DNA from: Streptomyces sp. TP-A0356
Lineage (GTDB): Bacteria > Actinomycetota > Actinomycetes > Streptomycetales > Streptomycetaceae
Assembly: GCF_001417775.1 (NCBI RefSeq)
Contig: NZ_BBZJ01000031.1
Location: 1-64,000, forward strand
Direction: 5' to 3'
DNA length: 64,000 nt
In this document: positions 25,608 through 34,600 of the stretch, piece by piece
How the letters are laid out: every line of letters begins with the position of its first letter
Position numbering within the stretch: the stretch's first letter is position 1
The notes under the pieces: model-generated
What the model was told of the DNA's origin: nothing
The model's input: the letters and a program-made list of their open reading frames with translations, nothing else
The model's database searches: none
Translations under genes and position numbers: made by a program

Positions 25608-26135
25608 ATGACAGGCCAGCGCACCGCCGCTGCCGGCAAGGACACGTACCTCTGCCGCAGCGACGTAAGGTCTACTGCGGCGCCCCCTGGAGCACGCAGT
25701 GTGCCAGGCCCGCGGGCGCGTCGGGCAGCGTCGTCACGTCGCAGATCCGGCGTCCCCTCGGCGGCGTCCGGCCGGGCGGGACTCCTCGTGTGGGGTCTGC
25801 CGGTTGTCGGTGCCGGCGTGGACGAGCTGCTCGCATCGGGACTGGGATGGGCGTTCGCGCTCACTGCGGTCGTCGCGGGGGGCGTGACTGCGGGGAAGTG
25901 TTCCCGGCCCGGCGCCTGGTGGGTTATGTGTGCGCCGCCGCTGGTGGTGATGGGGGTCACCGTCGTCACCGAGCAGGTCGCGGGCGTGAGTGCCCGCAGG
26001 GCGCTGACCACGTCGGCGGTGCACTGGGGCATCGACGCGTTCCCGGCGATGGCAGGGGCTGAACTTGCGGTGATCGCTGTGCTGGTGGTGCGCATGATCC
26101 GGTCCCAGCGGAGCAGGAGGGGCAGCGGTGCCTGA
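25608..26135 (+). CDS. DUF6542-like membrane protein
   Basis: 175 aa. After a polar N-terminus of about 60 residues come four to five hydrophobic stretches: GLLVWGLPVVGAGVDELLAS, GWAFALTAVVAGGVTAG, WWVMCAPPLVVMGVTVVTEQ and ELAVIAVLVVRMI. The pattern resembles Streptomyces DUF6542 membrane proteins. ATG at 25,608 was preferred over the ATG 6 bp upstream because AGGA lies 8 nt before it. Its end overlaps the LCP gene start by 8 bp, so both are probably translated together. Confidence 0.65.
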   Translation: MTGQRTAAAGKDTYLCRSDVRSTAAPPGARSVPGPRARRAASSRRRSGVPSAASGRAGLLVWGLPVVGAGVDELLASGLGWAFALTAVVAGGVTAGKCSRPGAWWVMCAPPLVVMGVTVVTEQVAGVSARRALTTSAVHWGIDAFPAMAGAELAVIAVLVVRMIRSQRSRRGSGA

Positions 26136-27747
26136 GGTACACCGGAGCGGGGCGGGCCGGGGCAGGACGGAGGCGGGTCGGCGCCGCAACGGCGCGGCGG
26201 GCGGCACGACGGTGCGCGGCCGCAGGCCGGCACGGCGTTCGCCGTGGGTGAAGGCCGGGCGGGTCGCGGTCGGAGTGACCTCGGCGGCAGTTCTGCTTGC
26301 CAGTGGGGTCACCTGGGCCACCTACACCTGGATCAACGGCGGCCTGAACACCTCCGATGCGCTGGACGCGGCCAACAAGGGGGCGCCGCCCCATCTGGAC
26401 AACTCGGTGAACCTGCTGCTGATCGGCCTGGACTCCCGCAAGGACATGAACGGCAACGATCTGCCGAAGGAGTTCGTGCAGGACCAGCTGCACGCAGGAT
26501 CGAGCGATATCGGGTACTACAACACCAACACGCTGATCCTGATGCACATCCCCGCCGACGGCGGGAAGGTCACGGCGTTCTCCGTCCCGCGTGACGACTA
26601 CGTCCAGACGTTCAACGGCGACGGATCCATCCAGGGCCACTACAAGATCAAGGAAGCCTATGCCAACGCCTACACGAGCGCGCACGACAGGCTGAGCGCG
26701 CAGGGCGTCAAGGGCCCTGACCTCGAAGCGCAGAGCAGGGAGGCCGGGCGGGAAGCCACCCTGGTCACCGTGCAGAAGTTCCTCGATGTGCCGGTCGACC
26801 ACTTCGCCGAGGTCAACCTGCTCGGTTTCTACGACATCGCCAAGGTGCTCCAGCCGATCCAGGTCTGCCTCAGGCACCCGGTGCACGACCGGTACTCCGG
26901 CGCCGACTTCCCCGCCGGAATGCAGGAGTTGAATCCCAAACAGGCCCTGGCCTTCGTACGCCAGCGCCACGGGCTCCTCATGGGCGACCTCGACCGCACC
27001 CACCGCCAGCAGGCGTTCTTGTCCTCCGTCACGCACAAGCTGAAGACCGACGGGGTGTTCGGCGATCTCGGCAAGCTGCAGGGCCTGTTCGGCGTCGTGA
27101 AGAAGGACCTGGTCATCGACAGCAAGCTGAACGTGCTGGACTTCGCCCAGCAGGCCACCAACCTGACTGGCGGGAAGGTGGAGTTCCACACCCTGCCGAT
27201 CGCCGGTTTCGCCCACCGCAACAACGAGGAGGTCAACCTCGTCGATCCCCAACACATAAGGTCGATCGTCCAGGCGATGATCGGACATGATGCGTCCGCC
27301 TCGCCCAGCGACGGCGCAGGGGCCGGGAAGCGGTCCTCGGCCGCGTCTGCCGCCCCCGCCACCGTGGATGTCCTCAACGGCTCCGGCAGAACCGGCGCCG
27401 CCGCCGGGGAACTCAGGGCCCTTGCGGCTCTGGGCTACACCGCCGGGCGAACGTCCAACGCTGCCACGCAGCACAGCACAACGATCGTTTACGGCTCCGG
27501 CGCTCAGGCGGCAGCCCAGCAGATCGCCGAGCGCCTGGGCACCGCGGCACCCGTCAACAGCCCCTCGGTCCCAGCCGGCCGAGTCCAGATCACTCTCGGC
27601 ACGGACTTCACCCCGCCCGCCACGACCTCGACCGGCTCCTCCGGATCAACACAGGCCACGGCACCGGCGAGCGAGCCCTCGCCCGTTCCGTCGACGGCCT
27701 TCGCAGGCGACTCGGTGAAAATGGGCGGTATCCCCTGCGTCAACTGA
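26128..27747 (+). CDS. LytR-CpsA-Psr (LCP) family protein with LytR_C domain
   Basis: 539 aa. Cytoplasmic basic N-terminus, one membrane anchor (VAVGVTSAAVLLASGVTWAT), an extracellular LCP domain (SVNLLLIGLDSRKD, FSVPRDDYVQTFNGDG, VRQRHGLLMGDLDRTHRQQ) with the conserved Asp/Arg residues that bind polyprenyl phosphate, and a C-terminal LytR_C domain (TVDVLNGSGRTGAAAGELRA). LCP enzymes attach teichoic acids or other glycopolymers to peptidoglycan. GTG at 26,128 is preceded by GGAGGGG and overlaps the DUF6542 gene. Controlled presumably from the operator at 25,468. Confidence 0.93.
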   Translation: MPEVHRSGAGRGRTEAGRRRNGAAGGTTVRGRRPARRSPWVKAGRVAVGVTSAAVLLASGVTWATYTWINGGLNTSDALDAANKGAPPHLDNSVNLLLIGLDSRKDMNGNDLPKEFVQDQLHAGSSDIGYYNTNTLILMHIPADGGKVTAFSVPRDDYVQTFNGDGSIQGHYKIKEAYANAYTSAHDRLSAQGVKGPDLEAQSREAGREATLVTVQKFLDVPVDHFAEVNLLGFYDIAKVLQPIQVCLRHPVHDRYSGADFPAGMQELNPKQALAFVRQRHGLLMGDLDRTHRQQAFLSSVTHKLKTDGVFGDLGKLQGLFGVVKKDLVIDSKLNVLDFAQQATNLTGGKVEFHTLPIAGFAHRNNEEVNLVDPQHIRSIVQAMIGHDASASPSDGAGAGKRSSAASAAPATVDVLNGSGRTGAAAGELRALAALGYTAGRTSNAATQHSTTIVYGSGAQAAAQQIAERLGTAAPVNSPSVPAGRVQITLGTDFTPPATTSTGSSGSTQATAPASEPSPVPSTAFAGDSVKMGGIPCVN

Positions 27748-27959
27748 CCCGCACCCGGCAACGGGCCTCACAACAGGCGGGCGCATGGCGTCAAGGTCCA
27801 TCCGTCTGCCGACGGGGGGTCTTCTCCGACCCGCGGTACACGCTCGGCGGCCAACGTTGCCTGCACAGTGGACAACACCGTACGGCACTCCGTCAGCCGC
27901 CAGAGGCATACGTCAAGTTCGAGCATCCAGCGTCAGTCCGCTGCCGTCGCAGGTGAACG

Positions 27960-28346
27960 TCATGCCGACTTGTGGTCCGGTCTCCCGGGGGCGGATTCCA
28001 GCGGTGACAACGGCTGAAGTGACCTCTGTTCTGCCCGCGCGGCGAGCAGTGCGACCATCGCGCCGATGGTGGCGGCAATGTCGGGGTCATCAATGTAGTA
28101 GACCTGCCGTCGGCCCTCGGGGCGGGCGGCGACGAGACCGGCGAGCTTCAGCTTCGCCAGGTGCTGGCTGACCGCGGGCAGCGCCATGTCCACCCGGCCG
28201 GCCAGGCCGGTGACATCGCTCTCACCCTGGGACAAAGCCCACATGATGTGCAGTCTGGAACGTGAGGAAAGCAGCCCGAACGCGGTGACCGCCTGCGCTA
28301 CCGCTTCGGCGGGAGGATCCTGAAGGCCACCGACGTCAACCGTCAT
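27960..28346 (-). CDS. ArsR-family transcriptional regulator
   Basis: 128-aa winged-helix repressor. The HTH reads SDVTGLAGRVDMALPAVSQH, then LAKLKLAGLVAARPEGRRQV (the wing) and YYIDDPDIAAT. The metal-site motifs are missing: there is no CxC at the DNA-recognition helix and no His pair in the last helix, so it probably senses something other than a soft metal. ATG at 28,346 follows GGGAGAGG. It is a paralogue of the truncated copy at 1293. It lies among three genes that share one operator and is the best candidate for their regulator, but that is inference. Confidence 0.85.
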   Translation of the reverse strand: MTVDVGGLQDPPAEAVAQAVTAFGLLSSRSRLHIMWALSQGESDVTGLAGRVDMALPAVSQHLAKLKLAGLVAARPEGRRQVYYIDDPDIAATIGAMVALLAARAEQRSLQPLSPLESAPGRPDHKSA

Positions 28347-28379
28347 GGTCCTCTCCCGCCGCTTCACAGGTCACAGTCG

Positions 28380-28820
28380 ACACACGCACACGCACCCAGT
28401 GTAGGCGCCGGTGCGTGTATCGCCAGGGCGCACGGCCCGTCGATCCCGCCAGGGACGGACGGAGCCGTACGAGGTCCGGCAGCCGCAGCCACCCAGGACG
28501 GCGCCACCGTCGGTCCCCTGTGCCGGAAGGCGGGCGACTCCGCCGGGCAGGCGACCGTGGTGAGCGTCCCGGTCCCACGTGGCGGGCGATGGCGGGCATC
28601 AGATCCTGGAAGGTCCCGGCTGACCGCCCACTCGCCGGTGGCTTGCAACTGCCACTACGGACGGGTGATTTTCCGATTCAGACCCCTGCGACGGACGCTT
28701 CCGCGATCACCCCGACCTTACGTATCACCAAGCCGAGCCGATCGGCGATCGCACGGTCACGACCGTTGACCACGTGGTGATGGATCAGGCGTCGCTCGGG
28801 GCCTGCTGTGGCGCGTTCTG
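28380..28820. other. No recognisable gene
   Basis: About 440 bp upstream of arsR. Open frames exist on both strands but I recognise no product. Confidence 0.35.
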
Positions 28821-28826
28821 CCGGGG

Positions 28827-29618
28827 TTACTGCAGGACCCCGACCGCGCGCGCGATGATCAGCGCCAGGGTCAGCAGCGAGATCGTGGACTGTGTTGACA
28901 TCAGCAGCTTCGCCCAGCGGGACAGCGGCATGGTGTCGGTGGGGCTGAAAGCCGTGGCGTTGGTGAGGGCGACATAGAGGTAGTCCATGTACTGCGGCTC
29001 CCAGTCGTCGGGCGCAACGCCCTCCTGCTGCATCTGCGGGAAGAGGAAGTCCGGGTGCTGATGAGTGCCCAGGGCACGGGCTGCCGGACCGCCTCGGTCC
29101 CACTCCCAGTACCAGAGGCTGAAGGCGATGATGTTGGTCAGCCAGATGCCGCCGCCGGTCGTCAGCAGGGCCGCGGCGTTGGAGCCCTCGGTGCCGTGCA
29201 GCAGGTCGCGTACCAAGATAACGGCCGACCAGCCGTTGGCGAGGCTGACCGCGGCGGCCAGCAGCAAGCCCAGTGCGCGCAGGAGACGGGAGCGGTGCTC
29301 GATCCGCCGGTGCGGATGGGCCACCCACAGCGCAGCCATCAGGACCAACTCCAGGGCGGGCAGCAGCCAGTGCGGGCGGATGGTCAACCGTTCCGGCAGC
29401 GCCCACTGCACCCAGATTGCAACCAGCAGCGCCGCCATCACTGCCCAACGCTGCTCACCCTGGGTGTGCCGCTGCCACGCGGGACGCTCGGACTCGGATC
29501 CCTGCTCGGCCGGAACGAGTAGCCCCTCGATCCGTTCCAGGCGGACATGCAGTAGCTCGGTCCAGTGCTCGGGGCCAGGGCCCTGCGGGGACGGGGTGTT
29601 GGTGTCATGAATGGTCAC
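28827..29618 (-). CDS. Polytopic membrane protein with ion-channel-like C-terminus
   Basis: 263 aa with four to five membrane segments (WAVMAALLVAIWVQWALPE, WLLPALELVLMAALWVAHP, LLRALGLLLAAAVSLAN, GIWLTNIIAFSLWYWEWDRG) and the C-terminal block YLYVALTNATAFSPTDTMPL followed by SRWAKLLMSTQSTISLLTLA. That block is like the pore-lining end of small two-helix potassium channels. GTG at 29,618 is chosen because the ATG 30 bp upstream lies inside the operator. Transported ion unproven. Confidence 0.7.
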   Translation of the reverse strand: MTIHDTNTPSPQGPGPEHWTELLHVRLERIEGLLVPAEQGSESERPAWQRHTQGEQRWAVMAALLVAIWVQWALPERLTIRPHWLLPALELVLMAALWVAHPHRRIEHRSRLLRALGLLLAAAVSLANGWSAVILVRDLLHGTEGSNAAALLTTGGGIWLTNIIAFSLWYWEWDRGGPAARALGTHQHPDFLFPQMQQEGVAPDDWEPQYMDYLYVALTNATAFSPTDTMPLSRWAKLLMSTQSTISLLTLALIIARAVGVLQ

Positions 29619-29637
29619 GGCCCCATTCTCGCCAGAC

Positions 29638-29657
29638 GCTTGCCGCATTACGCAAGT
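29638..29657. promoter_or_regulatory. Shared operator motif, site 3 (membrane protein gene)
   Basis: GCTTGC-CGCATTAC-GCAAGT has the same arms and 8-nt spacer as sites 1 and 2. It is followed at 29,660-29,673 by GCAACTATTATGAT, the inverse of the ATAATAGTTGC block beside site 1. It starts 20 bp upstream of the GTG start, where a repressor would block transcription. Confidence 0.6.
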
Positions 29658-29914
29658 CTGCAACTATTATGATCACCGGGAGCCCCGGCTCACAACGCCT
29701 TTACCGGCTGCCCGGCCGCGAGCACTTCGCCATCCTGGAACGAGGGTCCGCAGCGCGTCCGACCTCAAGCCCCTCCCCCGCAGGCGCGTCGCGCCGCCGC
29801 CCAGCCCTCGCCAGAACGGGATGCAGCACACACCAGGCCGGGAAACCCCGTGAACACGTGCGAGGGCATCTAGTATGGCCGTATTGCCCTTTATGTTCCA
29901 ATAGATGCCTCGCC

Positions 29915-30072
29915 AGGCGGGTGTGGTCTCGTCCGTTATGCGCTTGGTGAGGCTGTAGATCGAGGCGATGTAGATCAACGCTTCGGAACTGGCGGGGAGG
30001 GTCTCGTAGTCGCGGGCGAGGCGGCGCATCATGAGCCAGCCCAGGCTCCGCTCTATCGTCCAAGCACACTGC
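29915..30072 (-). mobile_element. IS5-family transposase, C-terminal fragment
   Basis: Reading leftwards: WTIERSLGWLMMRRLARDYE, TLPASSEALIYIASIYSLTK and RITDETTPAWRGIY, the C-terminus of an IS5-type DDE transposase of a different subgroup from the fragment at 4142. No inverted repeats found. Confidence 0.75.
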
Positions 30073-30233
30073 GCTTATGGATAGTCAGAGCAGCGAGTGG
30101 ACACCGATAATCGGCCGTGAGGGTCTGCAGCGGTTGGCCGCTGTGGCCCGGCGGTTGCGGGGCCGGCTGAGTGACGAGGGGAACAGGTCGTCATGCGCGA
30201 CGACAGTGACGTCGGCCCCAGAGAACGATTCCG

Positions 30234-30365
30234 GTGGCGCCGGACGGGCAGGTGTGGGCAGCACTGCCGGAGGTGAACCGCCAGGCGGTGGTGGGGCAGT
30301 TGGTGCGGCTGGCGAGCCGCGCGTTGTCGGCCGCCGCGACGGCGAGTGACCGGGACCGGCGATGA
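30234..30365 (+). CDS. 43-aa protein coupled to the serine recombinase
   Basis: GTG at 30,234. The product is VAPDGQVWAALPEVNRQAVV, then GQLVRLASRALSAAATASDR. It overlaps the recombinase start by ATGA (30,362-30,365). Short helical proteins of this kind often precede such recombinases in actinomycete elements and may be accessory factors. Too short for motif assignment. Confidence 0.5.
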   Translation: MAPDGQVWAALPEVNRQAVVGQLVRLASRALSAAATASDRDRR

Positions 30366-31767
30366 CCTCGGTGATGCCGTGGGAGCGGCCCGGCAGCAAG
30401 ATCGACGACCGTCACCTGCAGCGGCTCGCGGTGATCTATGTCCGGCAGTCCACCCGCCAGCAGCTCGTCGACCACCAGGAGTCGACCCGGTTGCAGTACG
30501 CGCTGGTGGACCGGGCGGTCGCGCTGGGCTGGCAGGCGGACCGGGTCCTGGTGATCGACGAGGACTTGGGCAGGTCGGGTTCGAGTGCCCACGCCCGCAC
30601 TGGCTTCCAGCGTCTGGTCACCGAGATCGGGCTGGACCACGTCGGTCTCGTGCTGGGGATCGAGATGTCCCGCCTGGCCCGCTCCGGCAAGGACTGGTAC
30701 CAGCTGATCGAGTTGTGCGCCCTGTCGGGTGCGGTACTGGCGGACACCGACGGGGTCTACGACCCGGCCGAGTACAACGACAGGCTGCTGCTGGGACTCA
30801 AGGGCACGATGAGCGAGGCCGAACTTCACCTGATCAAGCAGCGGATGTGGAGCGGACGTCTGAACAAGGCCCGCCGCGGCGAGCTGGCCTTCCCCCTGCC
30901 CAGCGGCTATGTCCGCCGCTCGTCCGGGGAGGTGGCCTTCGACCCGGACGAGCAGGTGCAGACCGTGATCCGCCTTGTCTTCGCGCAGTTCGAGCGGCTC
31001 GGCACGTTGCACGGCGTCCTGCGCTACCTCGTCGAGAACGACATCCAGTTGGGCATCCGGCTGCGGGAGGGGCCGGACAAGGGCACCCTGGAATGGCGAA
31101 GGCCGAACCGGATGACGCTGCAGACCCTGCTGCACAATCCCGCCTATGCCGGCATTTACGCCTACGGGCGGCGCCGGGTCGACCCGCGCCGCCAGGACCC
31201 GGCCCGGCCGAGCACCGGACGGGTCGTCCGCTCCCGGGACGGATGGCATGTGATGATCCCGAACGTCCTGCCCGCCTACATCACCGTTGCCCAGTTCGAG
31301 GCGAACGAAGCGAAACTGGCGGCCAACCGCGCCCGCGCCGAAGCCATGGGCGCGGTCCGGGGCGGCCCCGCCCTCGCGGCCGGGCTGGTGCACTGCGGAC
31401 GTTGCAACCGGCGCATGAGCGTGCGCTACCACACCCAGCACAGCAAGGCCCTGCCCGAGTACGTGTGCGCCCGGGACGTGACCAACTACGGCGCCCAGAA
31501 GAGCTGCCAGCTGCTCAACTCCGCCTGCGTGGACGCCTTCGTCGAACAGCAGGTCCTGGTGGCACTGACGCCCGCCGCCGTCGAGGTGTCCCTGCACGCG
31601 GCCGACCAGGTCCTGGCCGAACGGGCCGAGCTGGAACGATTGTGGTCGCAGCGGCTGGAACGCGCCGCGCAGGTCGCCGACCGGGCCCGCCGCAGCCATC
31701 ACCTGGCCGAACCGGAGAACCGCCTGGTCGTGCGCCAGTTGGAGAAGGAGTGGGAGGACGCGCTCGC
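30362..31767 (+). pseudogene. Large serine recombinase, 3' end cut by an IS3 element
   Basis: Resolvase/invertase-type catalytic domain at the N-terminus (LAVIYVRQSTRQQLVDHQES with the nucleophilic Ser near residue 30, then DLGRSGSSAHARTGFQRLV and LGIEMSRLARSGKDWYQL), a recombinase domain (NRMTLQTLLHNPAYAGIYAY) and a zinc-ribbon (HCGRCNRRMSVRYHTQ, then YVCARD, KSCQ). A coiled-coil region follows. After EKEWEDALA at 31,767 the IS3 element begins, and the frame would run 31 more codons into it. Past the IS the original C-terminus is not found, so the gene was already truncated or lost its end. Such enzymes excise and integrate their element. Confidence 0.85.
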
Positions 31768-31799
31768 TGAGGCTCAACCTCGGGAGTGGACACCGGGTT

Positions 31800-32478
31800 T
31801 CATGCGACGAGCGATAGCGTACGTGATGAGATCAGCTGTTGCTCGAACTCGACTGGCGTGAGGTAGCCGAGGGCAGAGTGGCGGCGGCGCCGGTTGTAGT
31901 AGGCCAGCCAGCGGAACAGCTCCAGCCGTGTCTGCGCCTTCGAGGTGAGGCGTCGTCCGTGGAGCAGCTCCCGTTTCAGGCCCTGGAAGAACGACTCGGC
32001 CAGGGCATTGTCGTAACTCGAGCCGACGCGGCCCATGCTGCGGCGGACCGGCGATATACGTGATGTCGCCGCACCACCGGGCGTTCAACGTCTTCGCGGT
32101 GAAGTCGCGCATGAGCAGATCCCGTGCGGGAGGGGCCGTCTTGTCCGCGATCGTGGTGCGCTTGGCGCGGCGCAGGTGACGGCCCGACGATCTGGTTGAT
32201 GCGCATCAGGCGCGTGACACGCTTGCGATTGATCTTCCGACCCCGCGAGCGGAGTTCGGCATGGATGCGCGGGGCGCCGTAGGCGCCGTAATGTTCGGCT
32301 GGATCTCGCGGATCTCGGCGACCGCAGCGGCCTGCTCGGCCTGACGCGCAGCGCGGGCCTGCGTGGTGGCCTGGTGCCGGTAGTAGCCGCAGCGGGAGAC
32401 GCCGAGGACCTGGCATATCCGCTTCACGCCGAAGTCGGCACGATTGTCGGAGACGAAGTCCCAGCGGCGCGGGCTCAC
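31800..32478 (-). pseudogene. IS3 OrfB transposase, deleted and frameshifted
   Basis: GTG at 32,478 overlaps the orfA stop. Readable blocks in several frames: SPRRWDFVSDNRADFGVKRI, QVLGVSRCGYYRHQATTQAR, AYGAPRIHAELRSRGRKINR, KRVTRLMRINQIVG, ARWCGDITYIAG, and MGRVGSSYDNALAESFFQGL, KRELLHGRRLTSKAQTRLEL. The second catalytic Asp region is deleted between the last two groups. The C-terminal rve/integrase core is therefore incomplete. Confidence 0.85.
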
Positions 32479-32825
32479 TTCACCTCCCGAGCGAAATAGG
32501 CGGCTGCCCGGCGCAAGATCTCCCGCTCCAGCTGCCACTCCTTCTCTGCCTTCAGCAGCCGCTGGTTCTCGGCTCGCAGCCGGGTCAGCTCCTCAGCCGG
32601 ACTCTGCACGCTGCTGTCTGACGACTCGGGCGCGGACCGAACGGTGTCCTTGCGGACCCACGTGCGCAGCGTCTCCCCGGTGATCCCGAGATCCGCGGCC
32701 ACCGCCGCGTACGTGCGCTTGCCGCCGGACGCGCGGTAGAGCGCGACGGCATCCTTCCGGAACTCCTCCGGGTACGGAGACTGGCGTCCCACCTGGGCAT
32801 CCCTCCCTGGACCATCAAGGTCCAT
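32475..32825 (-). CDS. IS3 OrfA (HTH protein)
   Basis: About 116 aa. The HTH region reads YPEEFRKDAVALYRASGGKR and TYAAVAADLGITGETLRTWV. A leucine-zipper-like coiled coil follows (ELTRLRAENQRLLKAEKEWQ, LEREILRRAAAYFAREVK). ATG at 32,825 is the most upstream standard start inside the element; an in-frame GTG at 32,840 lies in the inverted repeat. Overlaps orfB, where programmed frameshifting normally makes the fusion transposase. Confidence 0.85.
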   Translation of the reverse strand: MDLDGPGRDAQVGRQSPYPEEFRKDAVALYRASGGKRTYAAVAADLGITGETLRTWVRKDTVRSAPESSDSSVQSPAEELTRLRAENQRLLKAEKEWQLEREILRRAAAYFAREVK

Positions 32826-32868
32826 TGTCAGGGTGTCCACTCCAAAGGATCAGCCTCACGCAGGGGGC

Positions 32869-32979
32869 TCAACCAGTCCCGTAGTCATGGAAGCCGCGGC
32901 CGGTCTTCTTGCCGAGGAGACCGGCCTCGACCATGCGCAGCAGCAGCGGAGGCGGCGCGTACAGCGGCTCCTTGAATTC
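32869..32979 (-). pseudogene. hbd: 3' end of hbd, separated from the rest by a transposon
   Basis: Reading leftwards: EFKEPLYAPPPLLLRMVEAG, LLGKKTGRGFHDYGTG and a TGA at 32,871-32,869. This is the C-terminal end of 3-hydroxyacyl-CoA dehydrogenases (the LLLRMVEAGLLGKKTGRGF block). The 5' part of the same gene ends at 43,489-43,509 with SMYAEF, and both halves share the two residues Glu-Phe at the break. Joined, they give a 288-aa protein of normal length. Confidence 0.88.
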
Positions 32980-33180
32980 GATATTACCGACCGCAGGAGC
33001 CCGGATACCGGCTCTGAACTGCGCCGATTCATAGACTACATGTCCGCTCGACTCGTTGATCGTCGCGGGTGTGGCTCTGGCGGGTGAATGCTTGATGTCT
33101 CCTCCGGGGAGGGACCCGCTTCCCTATGACCCGGTTCATCGGCCAGCAGATCCTCGCCGTCCTAGAAATCCGCTAACCAG

Positions 33181-33351
33181 CATGGCAACTACGACTTCAC
33201 CATCGGCATCACCGCCCAGTTTCCCAACGCCACCATCCGCATCCTCAACCTCGGGGACGCAATCGTCCTGGCCCATGACCAGTACCTGGGTCCATTTGGA
33301 GAGCATCTCCACGAGGCGACGACGCCCACGAGCCAGGACGCCTCGCCGTGA
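33181..33351 (+). pseudogene. Unidentified coding remnant inside the transposon
   Basis: The frame gives HGNYDFTIGITAQFPNATIR, ILNLGDAIVLAHDQYLGPFG, EHLHEATTPTSQDASP. It has protein-like composition but no start, being preceded by a stop codon just upstream. I do not recognise it. Confidence 0.3.
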
Positions 33352-33602
33352 GTCGGAGCCAACTCACGAGTCGATCCCTGCAGAGCACAGCACCCGACCC
33401 GCGGGTTCCCACTGAAGAGCCTTCAATTTCCTGAATCCACGGGCTCAAGGGAGTCGAGTAGGAACAGACCCAGCGAGTGCTGTTTGGTGTCCATTGAATT
33501 GACACTGTTCGAGGCCGAGACCATGACTCGGGGCCGCAGCACACCGTTCAATATCTCACAACCATAATTCTGGACCCCAGGCCGGTATCCTGCTGGCGGT
33601 GA

Positions 33603-34370
33603 TCAGGCGTGGACACTGTCGGCGATCCGCAGCACGTCGGAATCCGAGATCCGGGAATCTGCGCAAACCAGCGCGAAGGTGTCGGTCCCGTCGAACCAAG
33701 TGAGGGTGATGGTGGCCCCCGCCTCATTGCGGATTCCGGGATGGCCGTTGACCGTCACCGGAGTCCCGGACTGGTTCTGAGTGCGGCCAGAAACCTGAGT
33801 GAGCGTGACTAGTGCGCCCGGGGTCGTTCCTTCGTAGTCCTGCGACCAAATCGCGGGATCGAACACACTGGTGGTCGAGTTCCCGAACCCCAAGGTCACG
33901 GTATCTATGACATCTGTCGGCTTGTACCCTGCCGGCAAGTAGTGGGGTGCGGCGACCTCGTTGGCCCGAAGCGGCCGGATGTTATGACCGTCGACGGCAT
34001 CGACGAGCCGCCGGGAGCCGAGTGGCGAGTCGAGGGTCGTGGACAGTTGCCTGGCCTGACCATTGTCACACGCCTGGTTTGGGTGCGAATGGTCCACCCG
34101 CTCCACTTTCAGCAACACCGACGTGCCGGACTCGTGAGCCACCAGTTTCGGCTGATCCTCGCAACCGGTCCATTCCACGGGCGACGTCAGAGTGCGCCCG
34201 TCACGGCTGACCAGAACCGCGCCGGGCACCGCCGTGGAACTCTCGACTCCTTGGTGTCCGATAACCCAGGCTGTACCCGCGCCAGCGAGCACAACACCGG
34301 CTGCGATGGCGGCGACCGCCGCTGTGCGAGCGCGAGTGCGGCGGGGATGGGATGCCGAGGTGTCAACCAT
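33603..34370 (-). CDS. Membrane-anchored extracellular protein, unknown function
   Basis: 255 aa. Basic N-terminus (HPRRTRARTAAVAAIAAGVV) with one membrane helix ending LAGAGTAWVIGHQ, then an extracellular domain with two Cys (EWTGCEDQP, NQACDNGQ) and a C-terminal part rich in beta strands (AGATITLTWFDGTDTFALVC). Resembles actinomycete membrane proteins with a small secreted domain. Its neighbour on the same strand is a serine protease, so the two may be exported together. Not recognised further. Confidence 0.65.
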   Translation of the reverse strand: MVDTSASHPRRTRARTAAVAAIAAGVVLAGAGTAWVIGHQGVESSTAVPGAVLVSRDGRTLTSPVEWTGCEDQPKLVAHESGTSVLLKVERVDHSHPNQACDNGQARQLSTTLDSPLGSRRLVDAVDGHNIRPLRANEVAAPHYLPAGYKPTDVIDTVTLGFGNSTTSVFDPAIWSQDYEGTTPGALVTLTQVSGRTQNQSGTPVTVNGHPGIRNEAGATITLTWFDGTDTFALVCADSRISDSDVLRIADSVHA

Positions 34371-34600
34371 GAGTACTCCACACGTGCGGTACTAGAAGTT
34401 GTGGCTTTGGCCTTTCCGACCCGGGGGCCACGATGAAGGCGAGGTTCCAGTCGTCACTTCCCGAGGGCCATCGGAGAAGCAGCCTCCGCAGGGGAGCGTG
34501 CCATGTCAGCCCCCTGGGCACGGCGATTCCTCCGGATGGCCGGGCGCTGTCAGTTCGAGGGAGCACCCGGGTCCGGTTCGACGACTGCTGGAAGTACTGG

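Larger units (their letters stand above)
31768..32858 (-). mobile_element. IS3-family element, 1091 bp, defective
   Basis: The terminal inverted repeats begin TGAGGCT and share GGAGTGGACACC about 9 bp further in. CGC flanks both ends (31,765-31,767 and 32,859-32,861), a 3-bp target duplication as expected for IS3. OrfA is intact, but orfB carries frameshifts and has lost the part between ITYIAG and MGRVGSSYDNA (about 75 residues, including a catalytic Asp). So it cannot move on its own. Confidence 0.88.

Noticed and set aside
28364..28648. 94-aa frame on - upstream of arsR
   Set aside because: Pro/Ala-rich, no ribosome-binding site and no similarity I know.
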